DNA of 64,000 bases from Chrysemys picta bellii (lineage: Eukaryota; Chordata; Testudines; Emydidae): NCBI RefSeq assembly GCF_011386835.1, contig NC_088795.1, forward strand, positions 106,390,434-106,454,433, written 5' to 3'. Below, one piece after another: positions 1-11,215 of the stretch. Numbering within the stretch: position 1 is the first letter of the stretch; each line of letters opens with the position of its first letter. A model generated the notes under the pieces. It saw only the letters and a program-made list of their open reading frames with translations, was not told where the DNA came from and ran no database searches. The position numbers and the translations under genes were made by a program.

Positions 1-1630
1 CACCCCTTTAGATACCTGAAAACTGCGATCATGTCCCCTCTCAGTCTTCTCTTTTCCAAACTAAACAAACCCAGTTCTTTTAGCCTTCCTTCATAGGTCA
101 TGTTCTCAAGACCTTTAATCATTCTTGTTGCTCTTCTCTGGACCCTCTCCAATTTCTCCACATCTTTCTTGAAATGCGGTGCCCAGAACCCGACACAATA
201 CTCCAGCTGAGGCCTAACCAGCGCAGAGTAGAGCAGAAGAATGACTTCTCGTGTCTTGCTCACAACACACCTGTTAATACATCCCAGAATCATGTTTGCT
301 TTTTTTGCAACAGCATCACACTGTTGACTCATATTTAGCTTGCGGTCCACTATAATCCCTAGATCCCTTTCTGCCGTACTCCTTCCTCGACAGTCTCTTC
401 CCATTCTGTATGTGTGAAACTTATTTTTCCTTCCTAAGTGGAGCACTTTGCATTTGTCTTTGTTAAACTTCATCCTGTTTACCTCAGACCATTTCTCCAA
501 TTTGTCCAGATCATTTTGAATTATGACCCTGTCCTCCAAAGCAGTTGCAATCCCTCCCAGTTTGGTATCATCTGCAAACTTAATAAGCGTACTTTCTGTG
601 CCAATATCTAAGTCATTAATGAAGATATTGAACAGAGCCGGTCCCAAAACAGACCCCTGCAGAACCCCACTTGTTATACCTTTCCAGCAGGATTGGGAAC
701 CATTAACAACAACTCTCTGAGTATGGTTATCCAGCCAGTTATGCACCCACCTTATAGTAGCCCCATCTAAATTGTATTTGCCTAGTTTATCGATAAGAAT
801 ATCATGCAAGACCATATCAAATGTCTTACTAAAGTCTAGGTATACCACATCCACAGCTTTTCCCTTATCCACAAGGCTCGTTATCCTATCAAAGAAAGCT
901 ATCAGATTGGTTTGACACAATTTGTTTTTTACAAATTCATGCTGGCTATTCCCTATCACCTTACCACCTTCCAAGTGTTTGCAGATGATTTCCTTAATTA
1001 CTTGCTCCATTATCTTCCCTGGCACAGAAGTTAAACTAACTGGTCTGTAGTTTCCTGGGTTGTTTTTATTTCCCTTTTTATAGATGGGCACTATATTTGC
1101 CCTTTTCCAGTCTTCTGGAATCTCTCCCGTCTCCCATGATTTTCCAAAGATAATAACTAGGGGCTCAGATACCTCCTCTATTAGCTCCTTGAGTATTCTA
1201 GGATGCATTTCATCAGGCCCTGGTGACTTGCAGGGATCTAACTTTTCTAAGTGATTTTTAACTTGTTCTTTTTTTATTTTATCTGCTAAACCTACCCCCT
1301 TCCCATTAGCATTCACTATGTTAGGCATTCCTTCAGACTTCTCAGTGAAGACCGAAACAAAAAAGTCATTAAGCATCTCTGCCATTTCCAAGTTTCCCGT
1401 TACTGTTTCTCCCTCTTCATTGAGCAGTGGGCCTACCCGGTCTTTGGTCTTCCTCTTGCTGCTAATGTATTGATAAAAAGTCTTCTTGTTTCCCTTTATT
1501 CCTGTAGCTAGTTTGAGCTTATTTTGTGCCTTTGCCTTTCTAATCTTGCCCCTGCATTCCTGTGTTGTTTGCCTAGATTCATCCTTTGCAATCTGTCCCA
1601 GTTTCCATTTTTTATATGACTCCTTTTTTA
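1..1630 (-). CDS. CR1 ORF2 reverse transcriptase, partial, uninterrupted frame open at the left edge
   Basis: Reading the minus strand from about 1625 to base 1 gives roughly 541 codons with no stop. Motifs in order: a thumb-proximal [21 protein letters not shown] block (about 1215-1160), [20 protein letters not shown] (about 1095-1035), an IGNSQHEF block (about 955), [12 protein letters not shown] (about 845-805), [19 protein letters not shown] (about 670-610), the catalytic KFADDTK (about 582-560), and [19 protein letters not shown] (about 480-425). The C-terminal [19 protein letters not shown] region lies near 135-75. These are reverse-transcriptase blocks of the CR1 clade, and both catalytic aspartates of FADD are present. 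The protein would copy its own RNA at a nicked target. No start codon exists on this truncated copy, so it is not expected to be expressed; the openness indicates a young insertion. The end of the frame is outside the window. Confidence 0.88.
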
Positions 1631-1869
1631 TTTTGTAGATCATGCAAGATCTCATGGTTAAGCCAAGGTGGTCTTTTGACACATTTTCTATCTTTCCTAA
1701 CCAGCAGAATAGCTTGCTTTTGGGCCCTTAATAGTGTCCCTTTGAAAAACTGCCAACTCTCCTCAGTTGTTTTTCCCCTCAGTCTTGATTCCCATGGGAT
1801 CTTACCTATCAGCTCTCTGAGCTTACCAAAATCCCCCTTCCTGAAATCCATTGAGTTATTATTATTCAC
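1612..1869 (-). pseudogene. CR1 ORF2 upstream segment, separated by a one-base slip
   Basis: About 85 codons of the linker between endonuclease and reverse transcriptase, recognisable by [32 protein letters not shown] and [18 protein letters not shown]. This frame stops at 1612-1614, while the downstream sequence ([11 protein letters not shown]) continues in the next frame. The shift falls at a run of six T on the plus strand (1624-1629), so one extra A on the coding strand explains it. The apparent start is a GTG within truncated sequence and is not a real initiator. It is the beginning of what remains of the same ORF2 as the neighbouring partial CDS. Confidence 0.85.
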
Positions 1870-1870
1870 T

Positions 1871-3180
1871 TGATAAATGAGTAATCATTTCTCCTTATAG
1901 AAAAAGCATTAGATTTATGTAAAGTTTTATAGTGTTGTAACAGTATCAGATGGGTAAAATATAGATTTTTTAAAAATGCAGGCTGTGGGAAACTTAGATC
2001 TGATGTAATATTCTTTTTGCATTTGTTATAAGTTATAACTAATATAAAGCAAGAGAACTACCAAAATAATTATGTAGGTAAATGTTCTTTCTGGAATTCC
2101 ACAGACAACACCCACTTTCAACATTCATTCATAAAAGCAAATGCAGTTTTTTTACTCTCTTTCCAACTAGCACAGTCTCAGCTAATGGACTTTCAGCTTG
2201 TGTCCTTCCAATTTGATGATTGCATTTAAATGAGATACAAGTTTATTATGTAACTGTCTAATTCTACTTAGTAGAACAGAAACTTTAATATCTACAGTTA
2301 TGAATTTCCTCATTTTTTAGTGATTCACTTGTTTCATAGTTATTATTATCCAACTTACAGACAAAGTCTGAAAGGAATCTGTGCTAATAGAATTCATTTC
2401 CTAAGACTGTACTTACGATTCAGTATATTGCTACAAAACACCCTTTGAGCACAAAGCTAAAAATATATTTGTTTATAATATCCCCCACCCCCATGATTTA
2501 AGATATTCTGATCTGTCCTTGAATGGAGAATACAACTGACCTTGGATACATACGTTGAAAATCTATTGGAGCCATAAACACGCCCTTCAGTAAAGAAACT
2601 GGCTCATCTTTAGTTGTGAACATTACCTTATTTAATGCAAAAATCACCCCATCTTACTCAGGAGGTCTGATCCTTATGTGAATTCAGAGTTCCATCTGCT
2701 TACCTTACTGCCAAAGGTAAACATTTACTACTGCACCCTGATACAGCTATGGGTGAGTGAGCTGGTTTCTATTCTGCTTTGTGCATTATCTAGAAAATAG
2801 TTAATGTGGGACAAAATCTTTCCCTCCTTTGAAGGCTCCCCTCTGGTTGATGAACCTATGGATTCTGCAGGGGAAATATGAAACCACTGAGTGCTTTTTC
2901 CACAGCCAGCTTGCTCTTCCCCTTTGCCCCTGCTGTGTTCCGGTTCCATTGGTTGGGAAGGATGGGATGGAAATGGCAGGCAAGCGAGATGCATAGCCAT
3001 CTTATACCAAATTTCTTAAAAAACAAAACAAGGAAAAGCAATGCAAGTTATTGCAGTCCTGGCTTCCCCACTTATGCCAATGGTGAAATTGGGATCCTTC
3101 TCTTTAAATCTATAGAATAGACATCTTGCTACGGCTCCATAGTCAAAAGAAAGTTTTATAATTGAGAATTCTTATTGGCT
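1871..3180. other. No gene recognised
   Basis: AT-rich sequence flanking the CR1. Short open frames around 2730-3120 occur on both strands over the same bases, show no motif and look random. I see no repeat I can name. Confidence 0.6.
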
Positions 3181-4110
3181 ACAAACCTGGTTTCTTTGTT
3201 GAGAAAAAAAAGAGACTCACCAGCTGGCATGCTAGATGTGGTGAAGCAGGTTCTGCTCCCATGGAGCCCCCTGCCAACAACTGCTCCAGACCCACAGTGG
3301 TCAACTTCATCTCATGACTTAGCTCTTTGTCCAGATCACTTATAGTTCTTCCACCCCAACCCCACTTCCAAAGTAACAGGCTCATGCAGGTCTTCAGCCC
3401 AATTCTGGACTCAATAATCCTTACACCCATTGTATCAGGGGTTTTCACACACCCTTCCTTAGTGGCTAGTAGGGAAACTCCAGCCTCCCCTTTAGTCTGA
3501 ATTTGAGCTCGGGGACCCTATAAACAAGTTCCTAAGGTCTGCTCCCTAAAACTCCTTACTGCTTCCCCACACCACTTCCTAAGTCAGTACATCTCTAAGA
3601 CCTTCTCCCCCTGCTGTTTCTAGGACTCACTCCTCTGCAAGTTCTTCACCCCTTCCCATACTCTGCAGAGTTCTTTCCTGCTCTTGTACAGAGCAGTGCC
3701 TCCTAGAGTTTTCTCCTTGGAGGTCCAGCTTCTTGTCTGCTTCTTCCCAAAGGAGTGATTGGGGGTGGGGGGGCTGCCTTCCTGGTGGCTGGTACTTTTA
3801 TCAAGGCTCAAAGAGGCATTTATATCATGCCTGTTTTTTTTTTCAGTCTCTCTCCTAACTCTTTGCCAAAATTCCCATCTTAGAAGAAGATCCCATGCCT
3901 TCTAGCTTCCTTGTACTATCCTGAAGTCCTTCCTCTATTAGTCACTCCACTTCTGTCAGCTGGAACTCATCCTTAATTCACTAACCCAGCTCCTCCCCAA
4001 CTGGGACTAATCCTAAACTGGGACTGGCCTATCATCCAGGTATACTAATTGCTCTCTACCTCCAGTTAATTCTTTCTCTGCCAGAAACACCCCATCACAC
4101 CTGGATTTTA
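3181..4110. repeat. Unclassified pyrimidine-rich, possibly repeat-derived block
   Basis: Composition changes here to C- and T-rich sequence with many CTCC and CCTT runs, a G run near 3760-3773 and a TATA-like stretch near 3815. The block resembles the non-coding parts of vertebrate LTR or other long interspersed repeats but shows no ORF motif, no clear TG...CA ends and no duplication. I cannot name it. Confidence 0.3.
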
Positions 4111-4739
4111 ATTAGAGAGACATCCAGACTTTGCAGTTGTTTACTATCTAGATTCAAACATTCCTATATTTTTGGCAATCTTGGAGCTAACATTTTTGTT
4201 TGCATCCTTTCTAGGATATCTCTCTCTCTCTCATTCATAGCCTAGAAAATCAACACTAATAAGAATAGAACACAAGCTTTTAAAATTATAATAATCAGCT
4301 AATATAAAACCACTGCAGAGCTTCATTAATGAAAAGGGGTGATCTGCTGTGACAAGAGAGAGAATTCTGGAGACAGCAAAGGCGCTGAATAGTAGCGTTG
4401 CTAATTTGCATGATTTTATCACAAGTCTCATATTTGGTCCTCTTCCTAAAGCTTCAGCACCTAGAATTATATGAATAACTGAGATTCTCAGCTTTCATTA
4501 AAAAAAAAAAAATCTTGATTTTTTTGGGCTGATTCGTGACTTTTCATTGTTAGGGATTAACAATATTGGGAAAACATAAATGGAGTTCTCAGCCAAGATG
4601 ACAGATATGTTTGGGCCAGACAACCACCCACCTTATCCATGAATAACAGTCTACCCCAGATGTCCCAATCCTCTGATTAAGGAAGCAATAGCCTCTGTTG
4701 ATCCAATCACAAACACAGGAGGGATCCCCAGTCCCCAAC
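4111..4739. other. No gene recognised
   Basis: Mostly AT-rich. A frame at 4589-4843 on the minus strand has CR1-like residues only in its right-hand part, beyond about 4740; the left part is unrelated sequence read through. Confidence 0.55.
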
Positions 4740-5412
4740 CTATTGTACAGATAATTAATGAAGATGTTGAACAAAACCAGCCCCAGCCCTTGGGGCACTC
4801 TGCTTGATACCAGCTGCCAACTAGACATCGAGCCACTGATCACTACTCATTGAGCCTGATGAGCTAGCCAGCTTTCTATCCACCTTATAGTCCATTCATC
4901 CAATTCATAGTTCTTTAACTATGGGAGACCATATCAAAAGCTTTGCTAAAGTCAAGGTATATCATGTCCACCACTTTCCCCATATCCACAGAGCCAGTTA
5001 TCTCATCAAGGAAGGCAATCAAGTTGGTCAGGCATGACTTGCCCTTAGTGAATCCATGTTGACTGTTCCTGATCACCTTCCTCTCCGCCAAGTGCTTCAA
5101 AATGGACTCCGTGAGGACCTGCTCCATGATTTTCCCAGAGACAGAGGTGAGGCTGATTGCTCTGTTGTTCCCCAGATTCTTCTTCTTCCCTTTTTTAAAG
5201 ATGGGCACTATATTTGCCTTTTTCCAGTCATCTGGGACCTCCACCAATTGCCACGAGTTTTAAAAAATAATGGCTCTGCAATCACAACAGCCAACTCTCT
5301 CAGCACTCTCAGATGCATTAGATCCGGTCCCATGGACTTGTGCATGTCCAGCTTTTCTAAATAGCCCTTACCCTGTTCTTTCACCTTTAATTTGTTCTTG
5401 TGTCCACATTAA
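4740..5412 (-). mobile_element. CR1 LINE fragment (reverse-transcriptase region)
   Basis: Minus-strand CR1 from the block before the reverse transcriptase (HKSMGPDLMHLRVLRELA-like, about 5345-5290) to just past the FNIFINYL block (about 4745). The sequence leaves CR1 before the FADD motif, so the 3' half is missing. It belongs to a different subfamily from the copy at the left edge and carries more lesions. Confidence 0.88.
4915..5247 (-). pseudogene. CR1 reverse transcriptase, N-terminal blocks
   Basis: An open stretch of 110 codons with VEVPDDWKKANIVPIFKKGK at its start, then [20 protein letters not shown], a [19 protein letters not shown] block and [16 protein letters not shown] at the end. 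These correspond to the fingers and first palm motifs of CR1 reverse transcriptase. The downstream blocks (ISGSMSSWQLVSS, FNIFINYL at about 4843-4745) lie in another frame, and the catalytic FADD block is absent. It is a fragment of a dead element. Confidence 0.85.
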
Positions 5413-5724
5413 ACAATGATTTCTAAGAGTCAGAGGAGTGAAGTGCTGGATCAGACTTCCAAGGGGAGTTGTAGGGGCAAAATACTAATTTGTTTTAAGA
5501 CTGAGATTGATAATTTAATGGAGGAGATGGTAATGATGAGATTGCCTACAATGGCATATAGGCCAGCTGTGACTGTTATTTGGCAAATATATCCGATGGC
5601 TGCAGATGGCACACTGGATGGGGAGGGCTCCCTTCTTGTTAACTGTTGAGAATAGCCCACTTCCACCTTAATTGAATTGGCTTGTTAGCACTGACCCCGC
5701 ACTGGGTAAGGCAACTGCCATCTT

Positions 5725-5899
5725 TTCATGTGCTGTGTAATTATACCTCACGACTGTATTTTCCACTCCATGCATCTGATGAAGTGGGTTTATCCCACAA
5801 AAGCTTATGCCCAATTAATTAGTTTCTCTCTAAGGTGCCACAAGGACTCCTAGTTGTTTTTTGCTGATACAGACTAACAGGGCTACCACTCTGAAACCT
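5725..5899 (+). mobile_element. Penelope-like element (PLE) terminal fragment
   Basis: Matches the terminal repeat-like part of the PLE insertion at 11216-11670: the shared series is AAGCTTATG, CTCTCTAAGGTGCCACAAG, TTTTGCTGATACAGACTAAC and CTACCACTCTGAAACC. The left part includes a TTTTCCACTCCATGCATCTG block. No coding part is present, and I see no clear target-site duplication. Confidence 0.75.
5776..5812 (+). ncRNA. Hammerhead-ribozyme-like motif, mutated
   Basis: CTGATGA at 5776-5782 matches the hammerhead core. It is followed by a 5-bp hairpin (GTGGG 5784-5788 with CCCAC 5794-5798), then AAAA where the core requires GAAA (5799-5802), then GCTTATGC, which can fold as a 2-bp stem III with a 4-base loop. 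The base expected to be U after stem III is C here. Two core positions are therefore changed, so this copy should not cleave. Hammerheads are known from PLEs as a class. Stem I is not evident. Confidence 0.45.
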
Positions 5900-6404
5900 T
5901 TTCCGGGTGTCTGGCTGGTGAGTCTTGCCCACATGTTCACGGTCCTAACTGATCACCATATTTGGGATTGGGAAGGAATTTTCCCCTGGTCAGAGACCTT
6001 GATTTTTTTGTCTTTCTCTTCAGCCTGAGACAAGGGTCACTTGTTGGTTTGAACACACACTTGCAAAAGTATAAACCTGAAGTAGCTCCTTTGATCTTAC
6101 CATTGATTTTCCTTGGTGTCCTTATCAGAGTTTCAAGGAATCTACATCAGTTTAAGTGAGAATTTGGCCCACTGTGTGAAAAATGGTAATTGGATTGCTC
6201 ATAGTGACCTGACTGGTCTTTATTTGGATTTCACATTTTCATTGATTTTTGTACACTTCTACTTCAATTATAGCCTGAACTTGACCTCAAAGACTGTCCG
6301 TACTTGATATTTAGCTCATTATGTCAGATACAATGGGCTCTTTTCTCTCATATTTATTTGAAAAAACACAATCACATTTGACATACTGATCTATATATCT
6401 CCCT
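5900..6404. other. No gene recognised
   Basis: No motif in the short open frames at 5962-6307. No named repeat seen. Confidence 0.55.
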
Positions 6405-6972
6405 ATTTTCATTGCAAACAAATATTTTCCCAATTTTTTTCCATGAAATGGAAATTCTGAAAAAAATTCATTTGGGAAAATTTAATTTAGGACAATTTCA
6501 AAATCTAAATTTTATTTCAATGTTATGTAATTTTTAATTTTTTTTTATATTAACTGTATTGTTTTTACATTACTTTTATTGTTTTTAAATTGTGATGACA
6601 TCAGAGGTAGTAGTGAATAACATATCTTGACATGATTTAACATACCATATTGTCATAAAATGACATGAGCATGTCATATTATGCACTACTGACATGTCAT
6701 GAGATAATGTAAAAATCATAAAATATAAAAAAGTTTAAAAAAATATAAAAACACCCAAACAAAAATTTTTGAAACTTTTCCTAAATGAAAAAAAGCTAGT
6801 CCAAATCACTTTTTTTTTGTCATCTCAAAAACTTTTTTTCTATGGAAAATGTCATTGAAATATATACGATTTCACCAATAAATAAATAAATAAATAAATA
6901 AAAAGTTTTTGGCCAAATGATATTTTCCAACCGAAAACTGTTTCAACAAATATTTTCTGACCAGCTCTGCTC
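6405..6972. repeat. AT-rich palindromic repeat (MITE-like)
   Basis: Both halves are built of A- and T-rich inverted material, with mirrored GACATG/CATGTC words around 6630-6710 near the centre. The right end reads TTTTCTGACCAGCTCTG, similar to the right end of 20690-20972 (TTTTCCGACCAGCTG) and to CCAACCAGCTCTAC near 24715. The shared end suggests one dispersed family. No coding capacity; superfamily not assigned. Confidence 0.45.
6877..6904 (+). repeat. (AAAT)n microsatellite
   Basis: About seven uninterrupted AAAT units inside the AT-rich palindromic repeat. Confidence 0.95.
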
Positions 6973-7374
6973 AGGAGGCTACTGCAATCACCAAAAAAGT
7001 AAATAATAAAATATCAAAACAGATAAGGGATCAGTTCACAAAATATGCACTGTTCATTCTTTGTAGGAATTGCACAAGATTATGAAATACATTGCACCTG
7101 ACCACACAAGTATCTATAAATGTTGATAATTATCACTGCTGTTATTGTATACATTTTTCTCATTTATATCTTATCAACAAGTCAGAAAAGTCAATGATGT
7201 GTTTTGAAGACCTTATCTAAAGGACACAGAGGTCAATTGCAGTCTTTGAATCAGATGTTGAATAGACCAAACTACATTATAAGAACTTACAATAATATCC
7301 TTTTAGTCATTTCACACATATATAGTTACAGTAATTATTGTAAACAACAGAGCAAAACAATTACTAACTTTCCT

Positions 7375-7553
7375 GGGGGATAGCTCAGTGGTTTGAGTAT
7401 TGGTCTGCTAAACCTAGGGTTGTAAGTTCAGCCCTTGAGGGGGCCATTTAGGGAACTGAGATAAAAATCTGTCTGAGGATTAGTTCTGTTCTGAGCAGAG
7501 GGTTGGACTAGATGACCTCCTGAGGTCCCTTCCAACCCTGATATTCTATGATT
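7375..7553 (+). mobile_element. tRNA-derived SINE of the cryptodiran turtle type, with CR1-like tail
   Basis: The head is tRNA-like: GGGGGATAGCTCAGTGG includes a good A box (7381-7391) and a degenerate B box lies at about 7418-7433 (GGTTGTAAGTTCAGCC). Then comes a GGGCCATTTAGGGAACTGAG body and a 3' part, GGTTGGACTAGATGACCTCC and CCAACCCTGATATTCTATG, that matches the 3' end of CR1 at 21305-21997. Such a tail lets the SINE use LINE machinery. RNA polymerase III would transcribe an active copy. This arrangement is characteristic of turtle SINEs and is my main reason for naming the host group. Confidence 0.88.
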
Positions 7554-8558
7554 ACAATAGAAGACAAATGACCTCAATGCCCATGGTTAAATTTGCAATC
7601 TAATTGTTACCTGTCCAGTAGACCCATCTCAAACAGGACAGCGTTAACACGCTCTTTAGTATGTCTCACACAACAGCATAATTCAATATATACAACTAGA
7701 ATTTATAATACTATGTATTGTATTCTTATTGATGATGTATCCATTTCAGAAAACCACAATATTACCTCTTCCCTAAATATATGTGTACTAAGTATCCTTT
7801 TAATTTTAGTCTGGATTCTAATTTTAGATCTGGTTGAAAGGATCAAATAAATATCAAAGAATTAATAAACAGTGCTTTTGAATAATTTGAAGTTTATTTA
7901 CAAGAAGATAAATATACAAGATAAAGGGGGAAATAAAGAGTATTTTTATCAGAGCATTGATTTTCTAAAATTAATGGTTATAATGGGGAAATTGGCATGC
8001 CATGCTGCAAACAGATGAAAGATCATGAATGTAAAAGCAAAACTGGGATTCTGAAGTGAACTGTGAATCAAGTGTCTTAGATTATGAAAAGAACAGAAAA
8101 TATTTTCTGCACATATTTCTTCTTAGTCCGTCACTGAAAATGTATTCTGATTGGATCCCTAAAAGTTAGCTTTCCATAAGAATGCACAAAATGGTTTTAA
8201 AACCTGAGCGACAAGGTTGAAATTGGACTCTTGCATGACCTCGCATTTCAGGAACACTCTAGTGTTCTTTGAATTATAGAGCATATGATCCAACCTGCTG
8301 TGGATTGGCTTTATATTATATTTTTTCCAGTTAAAAATTTGTATAATTTAATTTCACAGATGGTGTACAAAGCATCAGGATACTAAGTTTCTCAGTACCA
8401 AAAGTACTTTTTTTTTCTTTCTAAATCTACATTTGGCACCAAACCTCTCCAAACGAACCAAGGTGATTGAGAAAACTAATTGGATATGTCTCTTTTTTGC
8501 CTGATCTCATCATTGGATACTTTTCCCTCATTTTCTGTCTGTTGATTACCCTCACTTG
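7554..8558. other. No gene recognised
   Basis: AT-rich. The frame at 7593-7850 has no domain signal. Confidence 0.6.
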
Positions 8559-8681
8559 GGTCCTGATCCAGCAATGCAGCAAAGCACATGGATAACTTTA
8601 AGCATCTGAATACGTCCTATTGAATTAAGTGGGATCACTCATGCTTAAAGTTAGACATGCTCGGGTAATCTACAGGATTGG
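8559..8681. repeat. Short palindromic interspersed repeat, copy 1
   Basis: Starts with GGTCCTGATCCAGCAATGC and contains ACTTTAAGCAT...ATGCTTAAAGTTAG as inverted words about 45 bases apart, with TATTGAATTAAGTGGGATCA at the centre. The same design is found at 11797-11929. Probably a non-autonomous DNA element; superfamily not assigned. Confidence 0.55.
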
Positions 8682-9029
8682 AGTTTTATTGTTTTATGTA
8701 TTTATTTATCTGACTTGAGTCAGAACCACTAAAGTAAATGGGAATTTTGATATTGACTTTAGTGGGCATAGGATTGAGTCATTAGAATGCAAGCCTTTTA
8801 AGGCCAGGACTGTGTATATTCTTGTTTCTTTGAAGCAAAACCAAACTTGTTGGACTTGCTGAAATATTAAATAATAATTTATCCCTGACATTTTATTTTA
8901 GCACAAAAGTTCACATGTATATAAAATGGAGATTGGTCTAAATCTATGTAAATAAAGGGTGACTAATTCCTATTTGTTTCCATAATTCAGACTTTAAAAA
9001 TATTTTTTCTTATTTTTATTTAAGGCAAA
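8682..9029. other. No gene recognised
   Basis: Contains AGTAAATGGGAATTTTGA and TGACTTTAGTGGGC (8730-8765), inverted words resembling the centre of the palindromic repeats, but nothing else. Confidence 0.5.
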
Positions 9030-9245
9030 TTTTTCAGACTTGAGTACCTGAATCTAGGTACTTGAATCCATATTTAGGCACGTAGGGAGGTAGCTCAAGT
9101 TTCTGAATAGGTGCACAAGCACAGAGGCCACTGACTTACATACAAGTTCTGCACATTTGACTTCAGTGGAAAACGCAGTTACTTAGGCACTTAAATATGT
9201 ACTTAGGTCCTCACTTTAGGCATGTGGGTTTGAAAATGGCATCGT
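9030..9245 (+). repeat. Diverged interspersed repeat with recurring AGGCAC/TTAGG words
   Basis: Words such as TATTTAGGCAC, ACTTAGGCACTTAAATATG and GGTTTGAAAATGGC recur in 16180-16330 and 22325-22500 in related form. The shared vocabulary suggests old copies of one family that I cannot name. Confidence 0.35.
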
Positions 9246-9799
9246 TTCTGGTTTCCTTAATGTTACATGCAAAAGCAGTCTAGGGTGTTGGGAGCTCAGC
9301 CACAACAATCAAATTCTTATTTCACAGTGTCCCAACTGCACACATTATATAGCATCTATTAAGACATTTATAACAAAAAGATTTTAGTGTCTCGTGCACA
9401 GTATGTATTACAGCATTTTCAAGAAAGTTTGTTTTGTTGTGTGTTTTTGAGATTAATATTTGCTGCTTCTCATTTGTCTTCTTTTGCAGTAAAAATTTAG
9501 AAGCAGTAAATTTCCCATAGTTGACGTCAGTCTAGTGAACAAAATAACATATCTGAGAGAACCACCACTGTAAATGACCCTAATTGACACTCATCAGTAA
9601 TATCAGCAGAGAAACAAGAGACTGAAGGGGCACTGAACTCCTCCTCCTAGAGATGACAGATGGAAAAACAGAAACAGAGAAATTAATAGCCAAATCCTTA
9701 ACCCCTTCCATGTAAGGGGAGTCTGCAACAGCCTGACTGATAGTCAGGTTAGTGGTAAGAGGATATGGAGTGGTTCTGCAGCAGCTTGACAGAGCTGTA
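9246..9799. other. No gene recognised
   Basis: No motif in the minus-strand frame at 9580-9828, which overlaps the CR1 start by chance. Confidence 0.55.
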
Positions 9800-10520
9800 C
9801 AATATCTGGATGATGGGATGGATTGCACCCTCAGTTGGATGGTAAGGATAGGGTCCAGAATGACCTAGACAAATTGGAGGATTGGGCCAAAAGAAATCTG
9901 ATGCGGTTCAACAAGGAGAAGTGCAGAGTCATGCACTTAGGACAGAAGAATCCCATGCACTGATATAGGCTGGGGACCAACTGGCTATGCGGCAGTTCTT
10001 CAGAAAAGGATCTGGGGATTACAGTGGATGAGAAGCTGGATATGAATCAGCAGTGTGCCCTTGTTGCCATGAAGGCTAACGGCATATTGGGCTGCATTAG
10101 TAGGAGCACTGCCAGCAGATCGAGGGAAGTGATTATTCTCCTCTATTTGGCACTGTTGAGGCCACATCTGGAGTATTGCATCCAGTTTTGGGCCCCCCAC
10201 TCCAGAAAGGATGGGGACAAATGGGATAGAGTCCATCCGAAGGCAATGAAAATGATTAGGGTCAGGGGCACATGACTTATGAGGAGAGGCTGAGGGAACT
10301 CGGCTTATTTAGTCTGCAGAAGAGAAGAGTGAGTGGGGATTTAATAGCAGCCTTCAACTACCTGAAGGGGATTCCAAAGAGGATGGAGCTCAGCTGTTCT
10401 CAGTGGTGGCAGATGACAGAACAAGGAGCAATGGTCTCAAGTAGCAGTGCGGGAGGTCTAGGTTGGATATTAGGAGGGTGGCAAAGCACTGGAATGGGTT
10501 ACTTAGGGAGGTGTCTCTTC
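9800..10520 (+). mobile_element. CR1 LINE fragment, C-terminal ORF2 region
   Basis: Plus-strand CR1 beginning just before the FADD region (AATATCTGGATGATGGGATG at 9801) with an internal deletion near 9835 that removes FADD. It then carries DEKLDMNQQCALVAMKANGI, LLRPHLEYCIQFWAPHS and [19 protein letters not shown] in order. The frame changes between 10260 and 10272. It stops at GGTTACTTAGGGAGGTG (about 10515), short of the normal 3' end. Compared with 21305-21997 it is more damaged. Confidence 0.9.
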
Positions 10521-11215
10521 CCCTGTTCTTGTAGGACTGGCCACTCTTCTATTCTTCTTTGCTCTCACATCTTCTGTTACTGCCTGCCTCTCCCCTTCAT
10601 TTCCCAACTCATTGAACCTTTTCTTAGCTGTCTCTCCTTCACTAGCCAGTCTTTTCCTCTGTCTTGTTCTCAGTCTCATGATTCCATAGGCCACTTTTCT
10701 CATCCAACAGTCCACCCTCACAGTTCTCCAGTCCAGCATGCATCTTCAGTCTTCATGTTTCCTTTAGGTCTCCTCTCTCCTTCCCTCCATCATCCACTCA
10801 ACTCCCCCTGGAAACTCAACCACAGTTTCTGGCTGCATCTCCAAACCTCAGATCTTCTCTTCCATGAGATCTATGAAGCGGCACTTCATAGAAACAAAGC
10901 ACCTTTCTGGTATCGTCTCTACACTAATGCAGCTTCCACATCCAGTCATCTCTATTGTCTCTTCCATTCTACAGGTCAATGGCACTGCTGTCGCTGTAGT
11001 TGTCATAGACTTCCCTCCTAAGCTTTTGCCAAGAAGGGAAAAAACAAAAAACAAAACAAACACCACATACACACCTTCCTCCAAGCTTACAAACTTCCAC
11101 TGAAACTCTTGTTTTCAGCTCTGTTTACTGACTCTAGGGCTGGTAGCTGGCTGCCTTTATAGGCACCCCACTCTTAGTATCCTGGGAGTATATTTTACTG
11201 ACAATGGGAATATAG
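10521..11215. other. Pyrimidine-rich non-coding stretch
   Basis: C- and T-rich to about 11110. The 249-codon plus-strand frame at 10272-11021 starts inside CR1 and simply reads through this low-complexity sequence, so I do not regard it as a gene. No TE motif seen in 10521-11215. Confidence 0.6.
11202..11215 (+). repeat. Target-site duplication, left copy
   Basis: CAATGGGAATATAG, repeated exactly at 11671-11684, bracketing the PLE insertion. Confidence 0.9.

Larger units (their letters stand above)
1..1870 (-). mobile_element. CR1 LINE, 5'-truncated, continuing beyond the left edge
   Basis: Minus-strand CR1 non-LTR retrotransposon. It begins near 1870 inside the segment between endonuclease and reverse transcriptase, so the 5' UTR, ORF1 and endonuclease are missing, the usual 5' truncation of target-primed integration. 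The rest of the reverse transcriptase and most of the C-terminal region follow to base 1. The 3' UTR and the short terminal repeat must lie just outside the window. It is the best preserved LINE here: its frame is open apart from one homopolymer slip. The CR1 assignment rests on several family motifs read in order and is firm; the subfamily is not determined. Confidence 0.93.

Noticed and set aside
10272..11021. 249-codon plus-strand open frame
   Set aside because: It begins in the CR1 C-terminal region and then reads through pyrimidine-rich DNA. Only the first part has homology; the rest is compositional.
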